Assembly (NCBI RefSeq): GCF_000812685.1
Contig: NZ_JWIF01000056.1
Coordinates: 248,001-312,000, forward strand
DNA: 64,000 bases
Direction: 5' to 3'
Origin: Halocynthiibacter namhaensis
GTDB lineage: Bacteria; Pseudomonadota; Alphaproteobacteria; Rhodobacterales; Rhodobacteraceae
The notes under the pieces were generated by a model, which made no database searches, was not told where the DNA came from, and saw nothing but the letters and a program-made list of their open reading frames with translations. A program made the position numbers and the translations under genes. Below, piece after piece: positions 35,798 to 43,064 of this stretch; the first letter of the stretch is position 1, and every line of letters begins with the position of its first letter.

Positions 35798-36553
35798 CTA
35801 ACGCAGGCCAATTCCTGGCTTGGGATCATCCAAACCCGACGTGAAGCGGTCCGGCACTAGTCCTTCATGGAACCATTTTAGGTATGTGTAGATCGAGAAC
35901 ACCGGCAGCCCGGTTTCGCGCCGCACATCCGCCGCATAGGGTGTCATATTTGTACATTCCAGAACGATCGCCCCTAGGTCGGGGTGTGTCTTCACGAAAA
36001 TGCGTGCGGCCTCTAGCATGTCTTCCCGGCAGGCTGCAAAATCAATCTCCAGCGCATCCCCTAAAATGTCGCGCGTGAAAACCTTGCCGCCTTCGGTCCC
36101 CATGATCGGGGTGTCCAACGGCACGCCAGCGGCCTTCAGGTGTTTATCTGTTAGGGTCTCTTTTGAGATCGTCAAAATCCCCACGCGTTTGCCTGGCGGT
36201 AACATGGATTGTACCATGGGCACCTGCATCAAGGATGACGTCGCGACGGGCACAGGCACGGCCTCGGTCAATTGATCTTGGACAATCGACAGAAAGCCGC
36301 AATTGGTCGTGATTCCGTCGCAGCCGCTTGCCACTAAACCCTTCGCGGCCTCAATAAACTTATCAACCAAAAGCGTCGCATCCCCTCGCACAACGTTCTC
36401 AGGGTTCGCCCCGCGCACGACCCGATATTGCACAGGAAACGGCCAAGTTGTCGCATTGCCAATATCGCCCGGGATACGTGGGAACTGTGTTTCAAGCATC
36501 AAGATACCCAAATTCGCGCCATAAACGGTTTTGCCACCGTGTTCATTCTTCAT
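35798..36553 (-). CDS. Aspartate/glutamate racemase-family protein
   Basis: 251 residues in two pseudo-symmetric Rossmann-like halves. The two expected catalytic cysteines are present: Cys85 in GITTNCGFLS and Cys200 in IVLECTNMTPY. Members racemise Asp/Glu, isomerise maleate, or decarboxylate arylmalonates. The N terminus MKNEHGGKTVYGANLGILML lacks a signal peptide. A ribosome site AGAGGA precedes the ATG. It converges with gntR, and its promoter region holds the second candidate GntR operator. Specific reaction unknown. Confidence 0.85.
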   Translation of the reverse strand: MKNEHGGKTVYGANLGILMLETQFPRIPGDIGNATTWPFPVQYRVVRGANPENVVRGDATLLVDKFIEAAKGLVASGCDGITTNCGFLSIVQDQLTEAVPVPVATSSLMQVPMVQSMLPPGKRVGILTISKETLTDKHLKAAGVPLDTPIMGTEGGKVFTRDILGDALEIDFAACREDMLEAARIFVKTHPDLGAIVLECTNMTPYAADVRRETGLPVFSIYTYLKWFHEGLVPDRFTSGLDDPKPGIGLR

Positions 36554-36862
36554 GGTATTGGTCCTCTTCTGGTCGGCATGCCGGGTTGCGATATAATAGT
36601 GTGCAACACTGTATACAATGCGCCCGAAGTCAAGGCCGCTTCAACCGGGTCTTTGTCCGCAGCCATGATCAGTCAAAGATCACCTGGTTATTGCGCTAGG
36701 TGCTGCGGTCTTTTGTGGCGACAATTTCGGACCTGGTTCTCAGGGGAAATCTAATCTTGTCAGTTGTGTATCTGTGTCACCTTGCGATTAAAGAAATCGT
36801 TCAGCTGCGGGTGAATCCCGCAAGAACATTTTGCTTAATCGCTATATATAATTGGATAAAAT
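36554..36862. other. Racemase promoter region up to the island boundary
   Basis: 309 bases of ordinary chromosome between the racemase-like gene and the left attachment repeat. It contains the candidate operator at 36609 and becomes AT-rich toward the boundary (36830-36862). No ORF with a ribosome site seen. Before insertion this sequence would have followed the tRNA-Leu 3' end directly. Confidence 0.5.
36609..36617. promoter_or_regulatory. Candidate GntR operator, copy 2
   Basis: CTGTATACA in the context TGTGCAACACTGTATACAAT, 56 bases upstream of the racemase-like start. It matches the copy at 34992 in both the core and the upstream TGTG. Confidence 0.5.
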
Positions 36863-36878
36863 TGGTGCCCAGAAGAGG
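36863..36878. repeat. Distal attachment-site repeat (att core)
   Basis: TGGTGCCCAGAAGAGG, identical to the last 16 bases of the tRNA-Leu gene (43124-43139). A similar ATAAAA stretch precedes both copies. After the repeat, this copy continues into CGTCAACC rather than tRNA sequence, so it is the non-tRNA junction. Confidence 0.88.
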
Positions 36879-36887
36879 CGTCAACCA

Positions 36888-36927
36888 CTTGTTTTTGCTT
36901 GTTTTTGCATGTCCAAGCATGTCTTTG
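36888..36927. repeat. Four 10-bp-phased direct repeats next to the att core
   Basis: CTTGTTTTTG, CTTGTTTTTG, CATGTCCAAG, CATGTCTTTG lie head to tail, each one helical turn apart, 9 bases inside the left att core. This arrangement fits arm-type binding sites of a tyrosine integrase or an excisionase; function inferred. Confidence 0.5.
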
Positions 36928-36992
36928 TCCTCCTTTGTTTTATAGGTATATATGTCCTGACCTGTCTTGCATTGTCCACCCCTATCCAATAA

Positions 36993-37014
36993 CCTAAGGG
37001 GGATATTTAGGGGG
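36993..37014 (+). repeat. 22-bp motif, left copy, at the integrase ribosome site
   Basis: Begins CCTAAGGGGGATATTTAG and ends in GGGG. It contains the inverted pair CCTAA/TTAGG. The terminal G run is the probable ribosome site of the integrase, whose ATG follows six bases later. The identical 22 bases occur in the same orientation at 43043-43064 near the other end. Confidence 0.8.
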
Positions 37015-37020
37015 ATAAAA

Positions 37021-38214
37021 ATGAGGGCAAAAAACAGACTCACGTCTAGTTTTATCAAGAGCGCGCCTGCGGGGAGCTACTGCGATGGTGCCGGGCTTTG
37101 GTTGGTGAAACGAGAGGATGGTGGCGCACAGTGGGTGCTACGTGTGACTGTTCACGGGCGGCGACGTGAAATGGGCCTAGGAGGCCTATCTAGAGTCGGG
37201 CTGGCTAGTGCACGCAAGCTGGCAGAACGCTGGCGAAACATTGCAGCGGTTGGACGTGATCCTATTAAAGAGCGTGAAGCAGAAGAGCAAGCTGCACGTC
37301 GTGAAGACATAACTCTAAATATTATCACCGCCGATGCATTTGAAAGCCGTAAGGCGGAGTTGAAAGGCGATGGTAATGCAGGCCGATGGCTTTCCCCCCT
37401 AAACATTCATGTTCTGCCCAAACTTGGAAAAGTACCTGTCACTGATCTTGATCAGCGCGATATTCGAGACACCTTGGCCCCGATCTGGCACACAAAGGCT
37501 GATACCGCCCGCAAAGCCATGAACCGTATATCAATTGTCTTGAAGCATGCGGCGGCGCTTGGCTTGGATGTAGACTTGCAGGCAACAGAAAAAGCCAAGG
37601 CATTGCTTGGAAAGTCGCGGCATGTAGCAAAGAACATTCCCGCGATGGCTTGGGCCGATGTGCCAACATTCTATACCAGCCTTGAAGAGCCGACACTGGC
37701 TCATTTGGCTTTGCGCCTTCTGATTCTAACCGCCCTGCGCTCGACCCCACTGCGTAATTTACGATTGGACCAGATAGACGGCGACGTGTGGACCGTGCCC
37801 GCCGAAGCCATGAAGGGTCGCAAAGACGCGACTGAGGCTTACCGTGTGCCCCTGTCGCATGAAGCCCAGCGCATCATTGATCTGGCACACCCACATGCCC
37901 GTAATGGCTTTCTTTTTCCGAACACGCGAGGCGGTGTGATTAGCGACATGACGCTTTCCCGTATGATGGAAAGGCGGGGGCTAGAAGCGCGACCGCACGG
38001 TTTTCGCACAAGCCTGCGCACATGGCTGGCAGAGACAACCGACGCCCCCCACGAAGTCGCCGAAGCGATGCTGGCGCACGTAACAGATGGCGGCGTCGTG
38101 CGTGCCTATCGCAGAACTGATTTTCTTGAACAGCGGCGTGCGTTATCTGAGCGTTGGGCAGATTATGTGACCGGCAGTTCCGGGCAAGTGGTAAAGCTGG
38201 ATGAGGCGGGATAA
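37021..38214 (+). CDS. int: Tyrosine integrase (P4-type, DUF4102 N terminus)
   Basis: 397 residues from ATG 37021 (MRAKNRLTSSFIKSAPAGSY). The N-terminal arm-binding domain has GAGLWLVKREDGGAQWVLR and GLGGLSRVGLASARKLAERW, the DUF4102 pattern. The catalytic residues are Arg240 (TALRS), His326 and Arg329 (HGFR), His353 (LAHV) and Tyr363 (RAYRR). Such integrases insert islands at tRNA 3' ends, matching the att repeat here. The ATG is preceded by the G-rich 22-bp motif. The stop overlaps the next gene by one base. Confidence 0.95.
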   Translation: MRAKNRLTSSFIKSAPAGSYCDGAGLWLVKREDGGAQWVLRVTVHGRRREMGLGGLSRVGLASARKLAERWRNIAAVGRDPIKEREAEEQAARREDITLNIITADAFESRKAELKGDGNAGRWLSPLNIHVLPKLGKVPVTDLDQRDIRDTLAPIWHTKADTARKAMNRISIVLKHAAALGLDVDLQATEKAKALLGKSRHVAKNIPAMAWADVPTFYTSLEEPTLAHLALRLLILTALRSTPLRNLRLDQIDGDVWTVPAEAMKGRKDATEAYRVPLSHEAQRIIDLAHPHARNGFLFPNTRGGVISDMTLSRMMERRGLEARPHGFRTSLRTWLAETTDAPHEVAEAMLAHVTDGGVVRAYRRTDFLEQRRALSERWADYVTGSSGQVVKLDEAG

Positions 38215-38750
38215 TGACAGAAGAAGAGCATACACAGTTTCAGAGCTATGTTGAATACGTACAAAATCGCGTGAGGCTTACCTACAAAGACATGTTTGAC
38301 AAGCGATCTTTTTTGAAAATTGATGGACTTTCGGCTGCAAAAAAGCTCATGATTGACCCTCAGGCGTTAGTAGAAAGCGCGACTGATGATCCTGGGGCAT
38401 TCGACGAGCTGCGTGCGGCTATCGCTTGGCTGGTAGATCGTGATAAAACTATTCCAGATGCTGCGCGCGTCTGGTTAGCAGGTTTTCTGCGTGAGCAAAT
38501 CAAACCGCCGAAGCCGATAAAAATAAGCAGCCTACCCGAGAGTGGGAAGCAGGTCTTTATCTGGGATACTGTACGCTTACTTTCACTAGAAACAGGAATG
38601 AACAAGACACGGGGTGAGGCTGCAAACACCGTGTGTGCGTGTGATGTCGTCGCTGCTGCATTCGCGAAAATGAACCTAACACCAATGACGTTAGATGGGA
38701 TTAGGAAGGTTTATTTCAAAGAAGCGAGAAGGCGCGAAGAGGAAGCATAA
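38214..38750 (+). CDS. Unknown protein coupled to the integrase
   Basis: 178 residues, soluble, charged, rich in helices. The ATG shares its A with the integrase stop (TAATG), so the two are translated together. The region GAFDELRAAIAWLVDRDKTIPDAARVWLAGFLREQ is a long amphipathic helix pair, and the C terminus ends RKVYFKEARRREEEA. Two cysteines (VCACDVV). I recognise no family. Coupling suggests a role in integration, excision or early control. A hairpin follows directly at 38753. Confidence 0.75.
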   Translation: MTEEEHTQFQSYVEYVQNRVRLTYKDMFDKRSFLKIDGLSAAKKLMIDPQALVESATDDPGAFDELRAAIAWLVDRDKTIPDAARVWLAGFLREQIKPPKPIKISSLPESGKQVFIWDTVRLLSLETGMNKTRGEAANTVCACDVVAAAFAKMNLTPMTLDGIRKVYFKEARRREEEA

Positions 38751-38752
38751 AG

Positions 38753-38786
38753 CGTGGGGCAATGAAATAAATTTTGCTGCCCCACG
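38753..38786 (+). terminator. Hairpin after the integrase operon
   Basis: Perfect 9-bp stem CGTGGGGCA/TGCCCCACG with a 16-base AT-rich loop, starting two bases after the 178-residue gene stop. No T run follows, so termination is plausible but not certain. Confidence 0.5.
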
Positions 38787-38846
38787 ACACAGAAGTACCA
38801 CTCGAGTCATCATTGCATCATCTGAAATCAAACAGGACGATGCACG

Positions 38847-39029
38847 ATGCAGACCTATTTAACCCTAACAGAACTACGCGCAAAACTTGGCAACCGCTCA
38901 CGATCTGCGATCTATCTGGACCTCGCGGCTGGTCGACTTCCCCAACCGGTAAAGCTTGGCGGGCGACTCTACTGGCCTGAAGGCGATGTTGACGCGCATC
39001 TGCGCAATCTTCGCGCTCAGGTTGTTTGA
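38847..39029 (+). CDS. AlpA-family helix-turn-helix regulator
   Basis: 60 residues: MQTYLTLTELRAKLGNRSRS with AIYLDLAAGRLPQPVKLGGRLYWPEGDVDAHLRN, the MerR-like winged helix of AlpA/phage excisionase-type proteins. The LGGRLYWPEGDVDA part is the typical wing and C-terminal helix. In P4-like elements and islands such proteins act as transcriptional activators of int or as excisionases. It stands between the integrase operon and the primase, as in many small islands. Ribosome site: AAACAGGACG about 8 bases upstream. Confidence 0.9.
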   Translation: MQTYLTLTELRAKLGNRSRSAIYLDLAAGRLPQPVKLGGRLYWPEGDVDAHLRNLRAQVV

Positions 39030-39030
39030 T

Positions 39031-39228
39031 ATGAGCGGCAAACAAACAAACCCCGGATACGTGTTGCGACAGGTATCCGGGTTGGAAAAACGCCATACGA
39101 TTGCGGTTCACTTTTCCACCTTATTGGAAACCCACCACCTAAGCCAAATCTTTCACCTGCAAATAATACGCGGCTTATCTGAAATCCAGATTTTGCCTTT
39201 GGTGTCTCTGATCTGGGGGGCGTTCTAA
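39031..39228 (+). CDS. Possible 65-residue protein between alpA and primase
   Basis: ATG 39031 lies one base after the alpA stop and the frame ends at 39228, two bases before the primase ATG. The start is MSGKQTNPGYVLRQVSG; the end is LIWGAF. No good ribosome site and no known domain. The position tightly between two genes favours a coupled gene, but the early codons also form a strong hairpin (39052-39081), so this could be a noncoding regulatory segment instead. Confidence 0.4.
   Translation: MSGKQTNPGYVLRQVSGLEKRHTIAVHFSTLLETHHLSQIFHLQIIRGLSEIQILPLVSLIWGAF
39052..39081 (+). promoter_or_regulatory. Strong hairpin downstream of alpA
   Basis: Perfect 9-bp stem CCCGGATAC/GTATCCGGG with a 12-base loop, beginning 23 bases after the alpA stop. 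The sequence afterward is TTGGAAAAAC, not a T run. It may limit read-through from alpA to the replication genes or serve as a protein site. Confidence 0.5.
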
Positions 39229-39230
39229 GG

Positions 39231-40088
39231 ATGGATTTACACACAATCACCCATAACCTTGGCGGATACTGGCGCAATGGCCGGGGGCAAGCGCCTTGCC
39301 CGGTATGTCAGCCAGAACGCCGCCGCGATCAAAATGCCTTGAGTCTGTCACAAGAAGACGGAAAGACATTGCTGCATTGTTTCAAGGCGGGTTGTTCCTT
39401 TGTGGAAATCGCCAAGGCCGCGCATATGCCGCTGGATAGCGTCCAGATCGACTTTGATGCCCAGCGCGAACATGAACGCAAGCAAGCCGCCTATGCTGCG
39501 GAAAAGCTGGCCAAGGCCCGCAATTTATGGAACGCGGCCAAGCCTATCACAGGCACCAAGGTAGAGGCATATCTGAGGGGGCGCGCTATCACTTGCGACT
39601 TGCCCAGCGCCTTGCGCTTCATGCCTGATATTTACCACGGCCCTAGTGCCACATGGGCAACGGCTATGGTGGGTGATGTTTCATCTGGCGGCGTTCACAG
39701 AACATATTTCGACAAGAAAGGAAGCCGCTTGAACAAAGGAGCAAAAATGATGCTTGGCCCGTGCTGTGGGGGCGCTGTTCAGCTTTCCCAAGGCGCTGGG
39801 CGTCTGGTGGTGTGTGAGGGCATAGAAACCGGGTTGTCGTTGCTGTCTGGCCTTCTGAGTGGCCCTGCTACCGTATGGGCGGCGCTATCCACTGGCGGTA
39901 TAAAAGGGCTGGACCTACCAACCACCCCCGGCAAGCTTACAATCGCAACCGATGGGGATGCACCGGGCTATGAGGCCGGGCAAGTGCTGGCGAACCGTGC
40001 AACCGCGCTGGGCTGGAAAGTCAGCCTGTTGCCCGCGCCCAATGGGGTGGACTGGAATGATGTATTGATGAAGGGGGTAAGCGCATGA
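39231..40088 (+). CDS. Zinc-ribbon/TOPRIM primase
   Basis: 285 residues. An N-terminal zinc ribbon (Cys23, Cys26, Cys50, Cys55; CPVC and HCFKAGC) resembles CHC2/P4-alpha primase fingers. The catalytic TOPRIM part has Glu196 in RLVVCEGIETGLSLLSG and Asp241/Asp243 in LTIATDGDAPGYEAG. Linker segment ERKQAAYAAEKLAKARNLW is helical. It would make primers for replication of the element. The ATG has CTAAGG upstream, and the stop overlaps the DUF3987 gene by four bases (ATGA). Confidence 0.9.
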   Translation: MDLHTITHNLGGYWRNGRGQAPCPVCQPERRRDQNALSLSQEDGKTLLHCFKAGCSFVEIAKAAHMPLDSVQIDFDAQREHERKQAAYAAEKLAKARNLWNAAKPITGTKVEAYLRGRAITCDLPSALRFMPDIYHGPSATWATAMVGDVSSGGVHRTYFDKKGSRLNKGAKMMLGPCCGGAVQLSQGAGRLVVCEGIETGLSLLSGLLSGPATVWAALSTGGIKGLDLPTTPGKLTIATDGDAPGYEAGQVLANRATALGWKVSLLPAPNGVDWNDVLMKGVSA

Positions 40089-41587
40089 ATGCGATACACC
40101 CTAATGAATTTCAGTATGACCCCGCAATGCAGTGGCCAGCGCCTGATTTAAGCCTAATCAATTCAGACCGAAAACCCGCGCCAACTATGTCGGATGAGGA
40201 ATTTAGTCTGATGTTTGGCGCTTGGTCAAACTGGTTGAAATCAGCGGCAGAGGTAAAGGGAACACATGTTGATTATGTGGCCTTGGCATTGCTCACAACC
40301 GCCAGCGCTATCATCGGAAACACCCGTTGGGCAGTGCCTTGGGATGGATGGAAAGAACCGCCTGTTCTATGGGGGGTCTTGATCGGCGACCCATCAGCGG
40401 GCAAAAGCCCGGCTCTTGATGCGGTACTGGACCCCCTCAAGGAAATAGACCGCGAATTAACACAAGCCTATGAACAAGAACGCAAGGAATGGCTTGATAA
40501 AGACGAAGTTGCCGGGATTGTTCTTTCCCAATGGAAGGCAGACGCAAAGCGAGCGCTTGCCGACGGGGGAGAACCGACAACAAAACCCAATGAGGCCAGC
40601 GCCGGAAAGGCCCCCGTTCGCAAGCGTGTGCGCATTACCGATGCCACCACTGAGAAGGTTGCGGAATTACTAGCAAGCACATGGCGCGGCCTTCTGCTGT
40701 CGCGTGACGAATTATCTGGCTGGCTTGGTTCAATGGATCGTTATTCGGGCGGGGGTGATAGACCGTTCTGGTTAGAGGCATACGGGGGCCGCAGCTACAC
40801 GGTAGACCGTAAGGCAAGCCCTGAGCCTGTGACCGTTGAACACCTCTCAGTTGCGATCCTTGGGGGAACTCAGCCGGATAAGCTGGAAAGCCTGTTGTTG
40901 CACTCTGATGATGATGGATTGCTTGCCCGCTTTCTAACCGTGTTCCCCGATCCTGTGCCACTGGCACGGCCTAGCTGTCGGCTGGATGAAGCCACCCCGA
41001 TAACGGCCTTTAAGCGGTTGTTGGCCCTGCAACCTGCAACAGATGAAAGCCAAACCAAGCGCCCGTTTTTCATACATCTTGATGAAAGTGCACAAGTGGC
41101 ATTGCAGGAATTTAGAGGGCAGTGCCGGGCTTGGGAAGGTGAAGCCATTGGATTGATGAAAGGCCATGTCGGGAAATTGCCCGGCTTAGCTGTGCGTGTT
41201 TCCCTTGTTCTGGCTTGCCTTGATGCTGCAATAGGTGGTGACGATATGGTAACTGAAATCAATGCCAATCATATGGGCAGGGCTTGCCACTATGTCGGGG
41301 AGCATTTGCGCAGTCATGCGCACCGCGCCTATGGCTCAATCAAGCCCGCACCTGAGATGCAGGGCGCTCGAACTATCGCCGAAATCATCAAGTGCGAGGG
41401 CGTCGAAGCATTCAAGGTGCGCGACATTCAAAACCGGGGGCGCAAACACCTTGGCACAACGAAGGCAGTAAAGCAGGCGCTGGACGTCCTAATCTCTTTC
41501 GACTGGATACGTGAAGAACGTGGCAACGGTAGCGGGCGACCATCAATTTCATACGCGGTAAATCCACGGCTAGGATACATCAAATGA
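40085..41587 (+). CDS. DUF3987-family P-loop protein, putative replicative helicase
   Basis: 500 residues. The Walker A loop GDPSAGKS is at 101-108, after the HVDYVALALLTTASAIIGN segment usual in DUF3987. Farther on are LLLSRDELSGWLGSMDRYSGG and SVAILGGTQPDKL, both conserved in the family. A C-terminal winged-helix-like region (about 420-495, VRDIQNRGRKHLGTTKAVKQALDVLISF) likely binds DNA. These proteins pair with TOPRIM primases in phages, plasmids and islands and are thought to be helicases. Coupled by ATGA overlaps to the primase and to a small ORF. Confidence 0.88.
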   Translation: MNAIHPNEFQYDPAMQWPAPDLSLINSDRKPAPTMSDEEFSLMFGAWSNWLKSAAEVKGTHVDYVALALLTTASAIIGNTRWAVPWDGWKEPPVLWGVLIGDPSAGKSPALDAVLDPLKEIDRELTQAYEQERKEWLDKDEVAGIVLSQWKADAKRALADGGEPTTKPNEASAGKAPVRKRVRITDATTEKVAELLASTWRGLLLSRDELSGWLGSMDRYSGGGDRPFWLEAYGGRSYTVDRKASPEPVTVEHLSVAILGGTQPDKLESLLLHSDDDGLLARFLTVFPDPVPLARPSCRLDEATPITAFKRLLALQPATDESQTKRPFFIHLDESAQVALQEFRGQCRAWEGEAIGLMKGHVGKLPGLAVRVSLVLACLDAAIGGDDMVTEINANHMGRACHYVGEHLRSHAHRAYGSIKPAPEMQGARTIAEIIKCEGVEAFKVRDIQNRGRKHLGTTKAVKQALDVLISFDWIREERGNGSGRPSISYAVNPRLGYIK

Positions 41588-41757
41588 GCCGCTGGCTAGA
41601 GCTGGCCCGAAAGCCAGAGCTTATTTTAGAAAGGGAACCATCAAGCCATCAACAACCATCAAAAAGCCCTGATGTGCAACTTATAGATGGGTTTGAGATG
41701 GTTTGCGATGGCTTGATGGTAGGGGAAGTAAATATAAGCCCGGAAATCAAAGCCTAA
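41584..41757 (+). CDS. 57-residue ORF coupled to DUF3987 gene
   Basis: ATG 41584 overlaps the preceding stop by four bases (ATGA); TAA at 41755-41757. The protein starts MSRWLELARKPELILEREPS and has no known domain. Most of the frame is taken up by mirrored short repeats (41638-41720). It could be a real small protein of the replication operon, or a frame left open across a replication origin. The coupling favours translation. Confidence 0.5.
   Translation: MSRWLELARKPELILEREPSSHQQPSKSPDVQLIDGFEMVCDGLMVGEVNISPEIKA
41638..41720. repeat. Mirrored iteron-like arrays, candidate replication origin
   Basis: Right array: GATGGGTTTGA, GATGGTTTGC, GATGGCTTGA head to tail (41686-41716), then TGGT. 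Left array (41638-41669): CCATCAAGCC, ATCAACAACC, ATCAAAAAGCC, the same theme in reverse orientation. Outer edges form a perfect 14-bp inverted repeat ACCATCAAGCCATC (41637-41650)/GATGGCTTGATGGT (41707-41720). It lies directly behind primase and DUF3987 genes, where iterons would be expected. Function inferred. Confidence 0.6.
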
Positions 41758-41891
41758 TAAATAAGCCCGACGCTTTCGAAGTTACGCACCGGGAGAAAGC
41801 TATGATCCATATAGTGGCCAGCCCCCCCCAAAAAAAGAGGCATACGGTAGCACTGTCACCCATTCGGTGATTGTTCGACTGCCAACTACGT

Positions 41892-41925
41892 AAAAAGGAC
41901 TTTTCCCGAGAAGTCGCTATTCTCG
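41892..41925 (-). terminator. Terminator of the lipoprotein gene
   Basis: On the minus strand CGAGAA-TAGCGAC-TTCTCG forms a 6-bp stem that includes the TAG stop, extended by CCC/GGG with a small bulge, and is followed 10 bases later by TTTTT. It may end the opposite-strand transcript. Confidence 0.5.
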
Positions 41926-42606
41926 AGGGGAAGCAATATATGCTATCCTCGCCCATGCATCAACCTCGCCAAAGGCGGCGTTCGATACGTTAGAGAGCTT
42001 AATTTCGACCTCGGAGCGCCGTGGTACTGTAAAGTTTTTAAAGTTCGTGACTGGCTGGCCATCGGCAAAAGCGTCACTCGCCTGAATTACAATATCAGAG
42101 GCCATATCATTACTTATTGTGGCGGATAGTACAGCATTAAGTTCGGGGTCGCGGTACCCAATAACCTCATTAGGTATGGATGCAATAAGCTCGTCGGCCT
42201 TTAAGGTATTTAAAAGAAAACCAACATCCACCCAATTTTCACCATCGGCACTAGGTTTATTTACTACACCTATATATAGCGGCATTTCAGTTAAATGACC
42301 ATCATCCCCCGTAAGTAAAACAATGTCAGTGGTAAGCCTGTATACTGCAAAGCTATCTATTCCATCCCGTTCGCATCCGATAAATTCGGCAGAGTGGAAC
42401 GCGTTTTGAAGTGGTTCTAATAGTGTTGAACTGACTTCACGACACTTACTTTCGCTAACCACCTCAAATCCTATTGTAAGGGGTGTTTGCAGGATTGTAC
42501 CATTTTCAGCCACACCCAATGCGTCTGATGTATAGACCGTAGCCTGAGTGTTGGTCTTACAACCTGAAAGAAGTGCAAGCGCAATAATGGGGACTGCAAT
42601 TTTCAT
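41917..42606 (-). CDS. Element-encoded lipoprotein of unknown function
   Basis: 229 residues. The signal MKIAVPIIALALLSGCKTNT has a clear lipobox (LSGC, Cys16). Then come TVYTSDALGVAENGTILQTPLTIGFEV and SKCREVSSTLLEPLQNAFHSAEFIGCERDG, with two more cysteines (about 55 and 78) that could form a disulfide. The rest is probably beta-rich. I recall similar small lipoproteins next to phage and island genes, but cannot name the family with confidence. It is the only cargo gene and reads against the rest. Superinfection exclusion or receptor masking is a possible role, by analogy with phage lipoproteins. Confidence 0.75.
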   Translation of the reverse strand: MKIAVPIIALALLSGCKTNTQATVYTSDALGVAENGTILQTPLTIGFEVVSESKCREVSSTLLEPLQNAFHSAEFIGCERDGIDSFAVYRLTTDIVLLTGDDGHLTEMPLYIGVVNKPSADGENWVDVGFLLNTLKADELIASIPNEVIGYRDPELNAVLSATISNDMASDIVIQASDAFADGQPVTNFKNFTVPRRSEVEIKLSNVSNAAFGEVDAWARIAYIASPRE

Positions 42607-42985
42607 ATGGGGAACCTCAATATTTTATTAAATCGCCCTTCACTAATAGGCATGGGTCCGGGGGTGTCAATCTGAAACTGGCGTGGTGTCGGATCGATCA
42701 ATATGCTTGCCACCGTCTCCCAATAATCACAGGATTAAATAACGAATTCGGTTTATTCTCGTTGATGTATTTATGAAAACTCAGCGAAAACAAGCGGCCG
42801 CAACCGCCCAACATAAAGAGCTTATGGTACAGTACGCGCAGCGGTGTAATGGCGCTTCTCCCCTTTTTTGGAAGCCGAAAGAAACAGTCATCACACAGCG
42901 CGCATCGTTAGGCACATTGATTTCTAACCGTCATGCATAACCTAGAAAAAGGAAGCGAGTCGCCGATGGTCGCCGCTACGATTTG

Positions 42986-43013
42986 TGTGCTTTCCATGAT
43001 TTCGGAAAGCACA
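42986..43013. other. Perfect 10-bp stem-loop
   Basis: TGTGCTTTCC and GGAAAGCACA form a perfect stem with loop ATGATTTC. No T run on either strand nearby. It lies 30 bases inside the right 22-bp motif. Confidence 0.6.
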
Positions 43014-43042
43014 ACCGTATGAATGAAGCGGGTAGCAACTGG

Positions 43043-43064
43043 CCTAAGGGGGATATTTAGGGGG
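43043..43064 (+). repeat. 22-bp motif, right copy
   Basis: Identical to 36993-37014 in sequence (begins CCTAAGGGGGATATTTAG) and orientation, 59 bases from the right att core. No gene start follows it, so its conservation is not explained by a ribosome site. Confidence 0.8.

Noticed and set aside
36863-36878. Partial tRNA gene
   Set aside because: Only the last 16 bases of tRNA-Leu are matched, as expected for an att repeat; no other tRNA parts next to it.
38956-39228. 90-codon frame starting inside alpA
   Set aside because: The first part overlaps alpA out of frame; only the part from ATG 39031 could be real.
42773-42940. 55-codon ORF in the right end of the mobile element
   Set aside because: No ribosome site or family resemblance; kept only as a note in the region entry.
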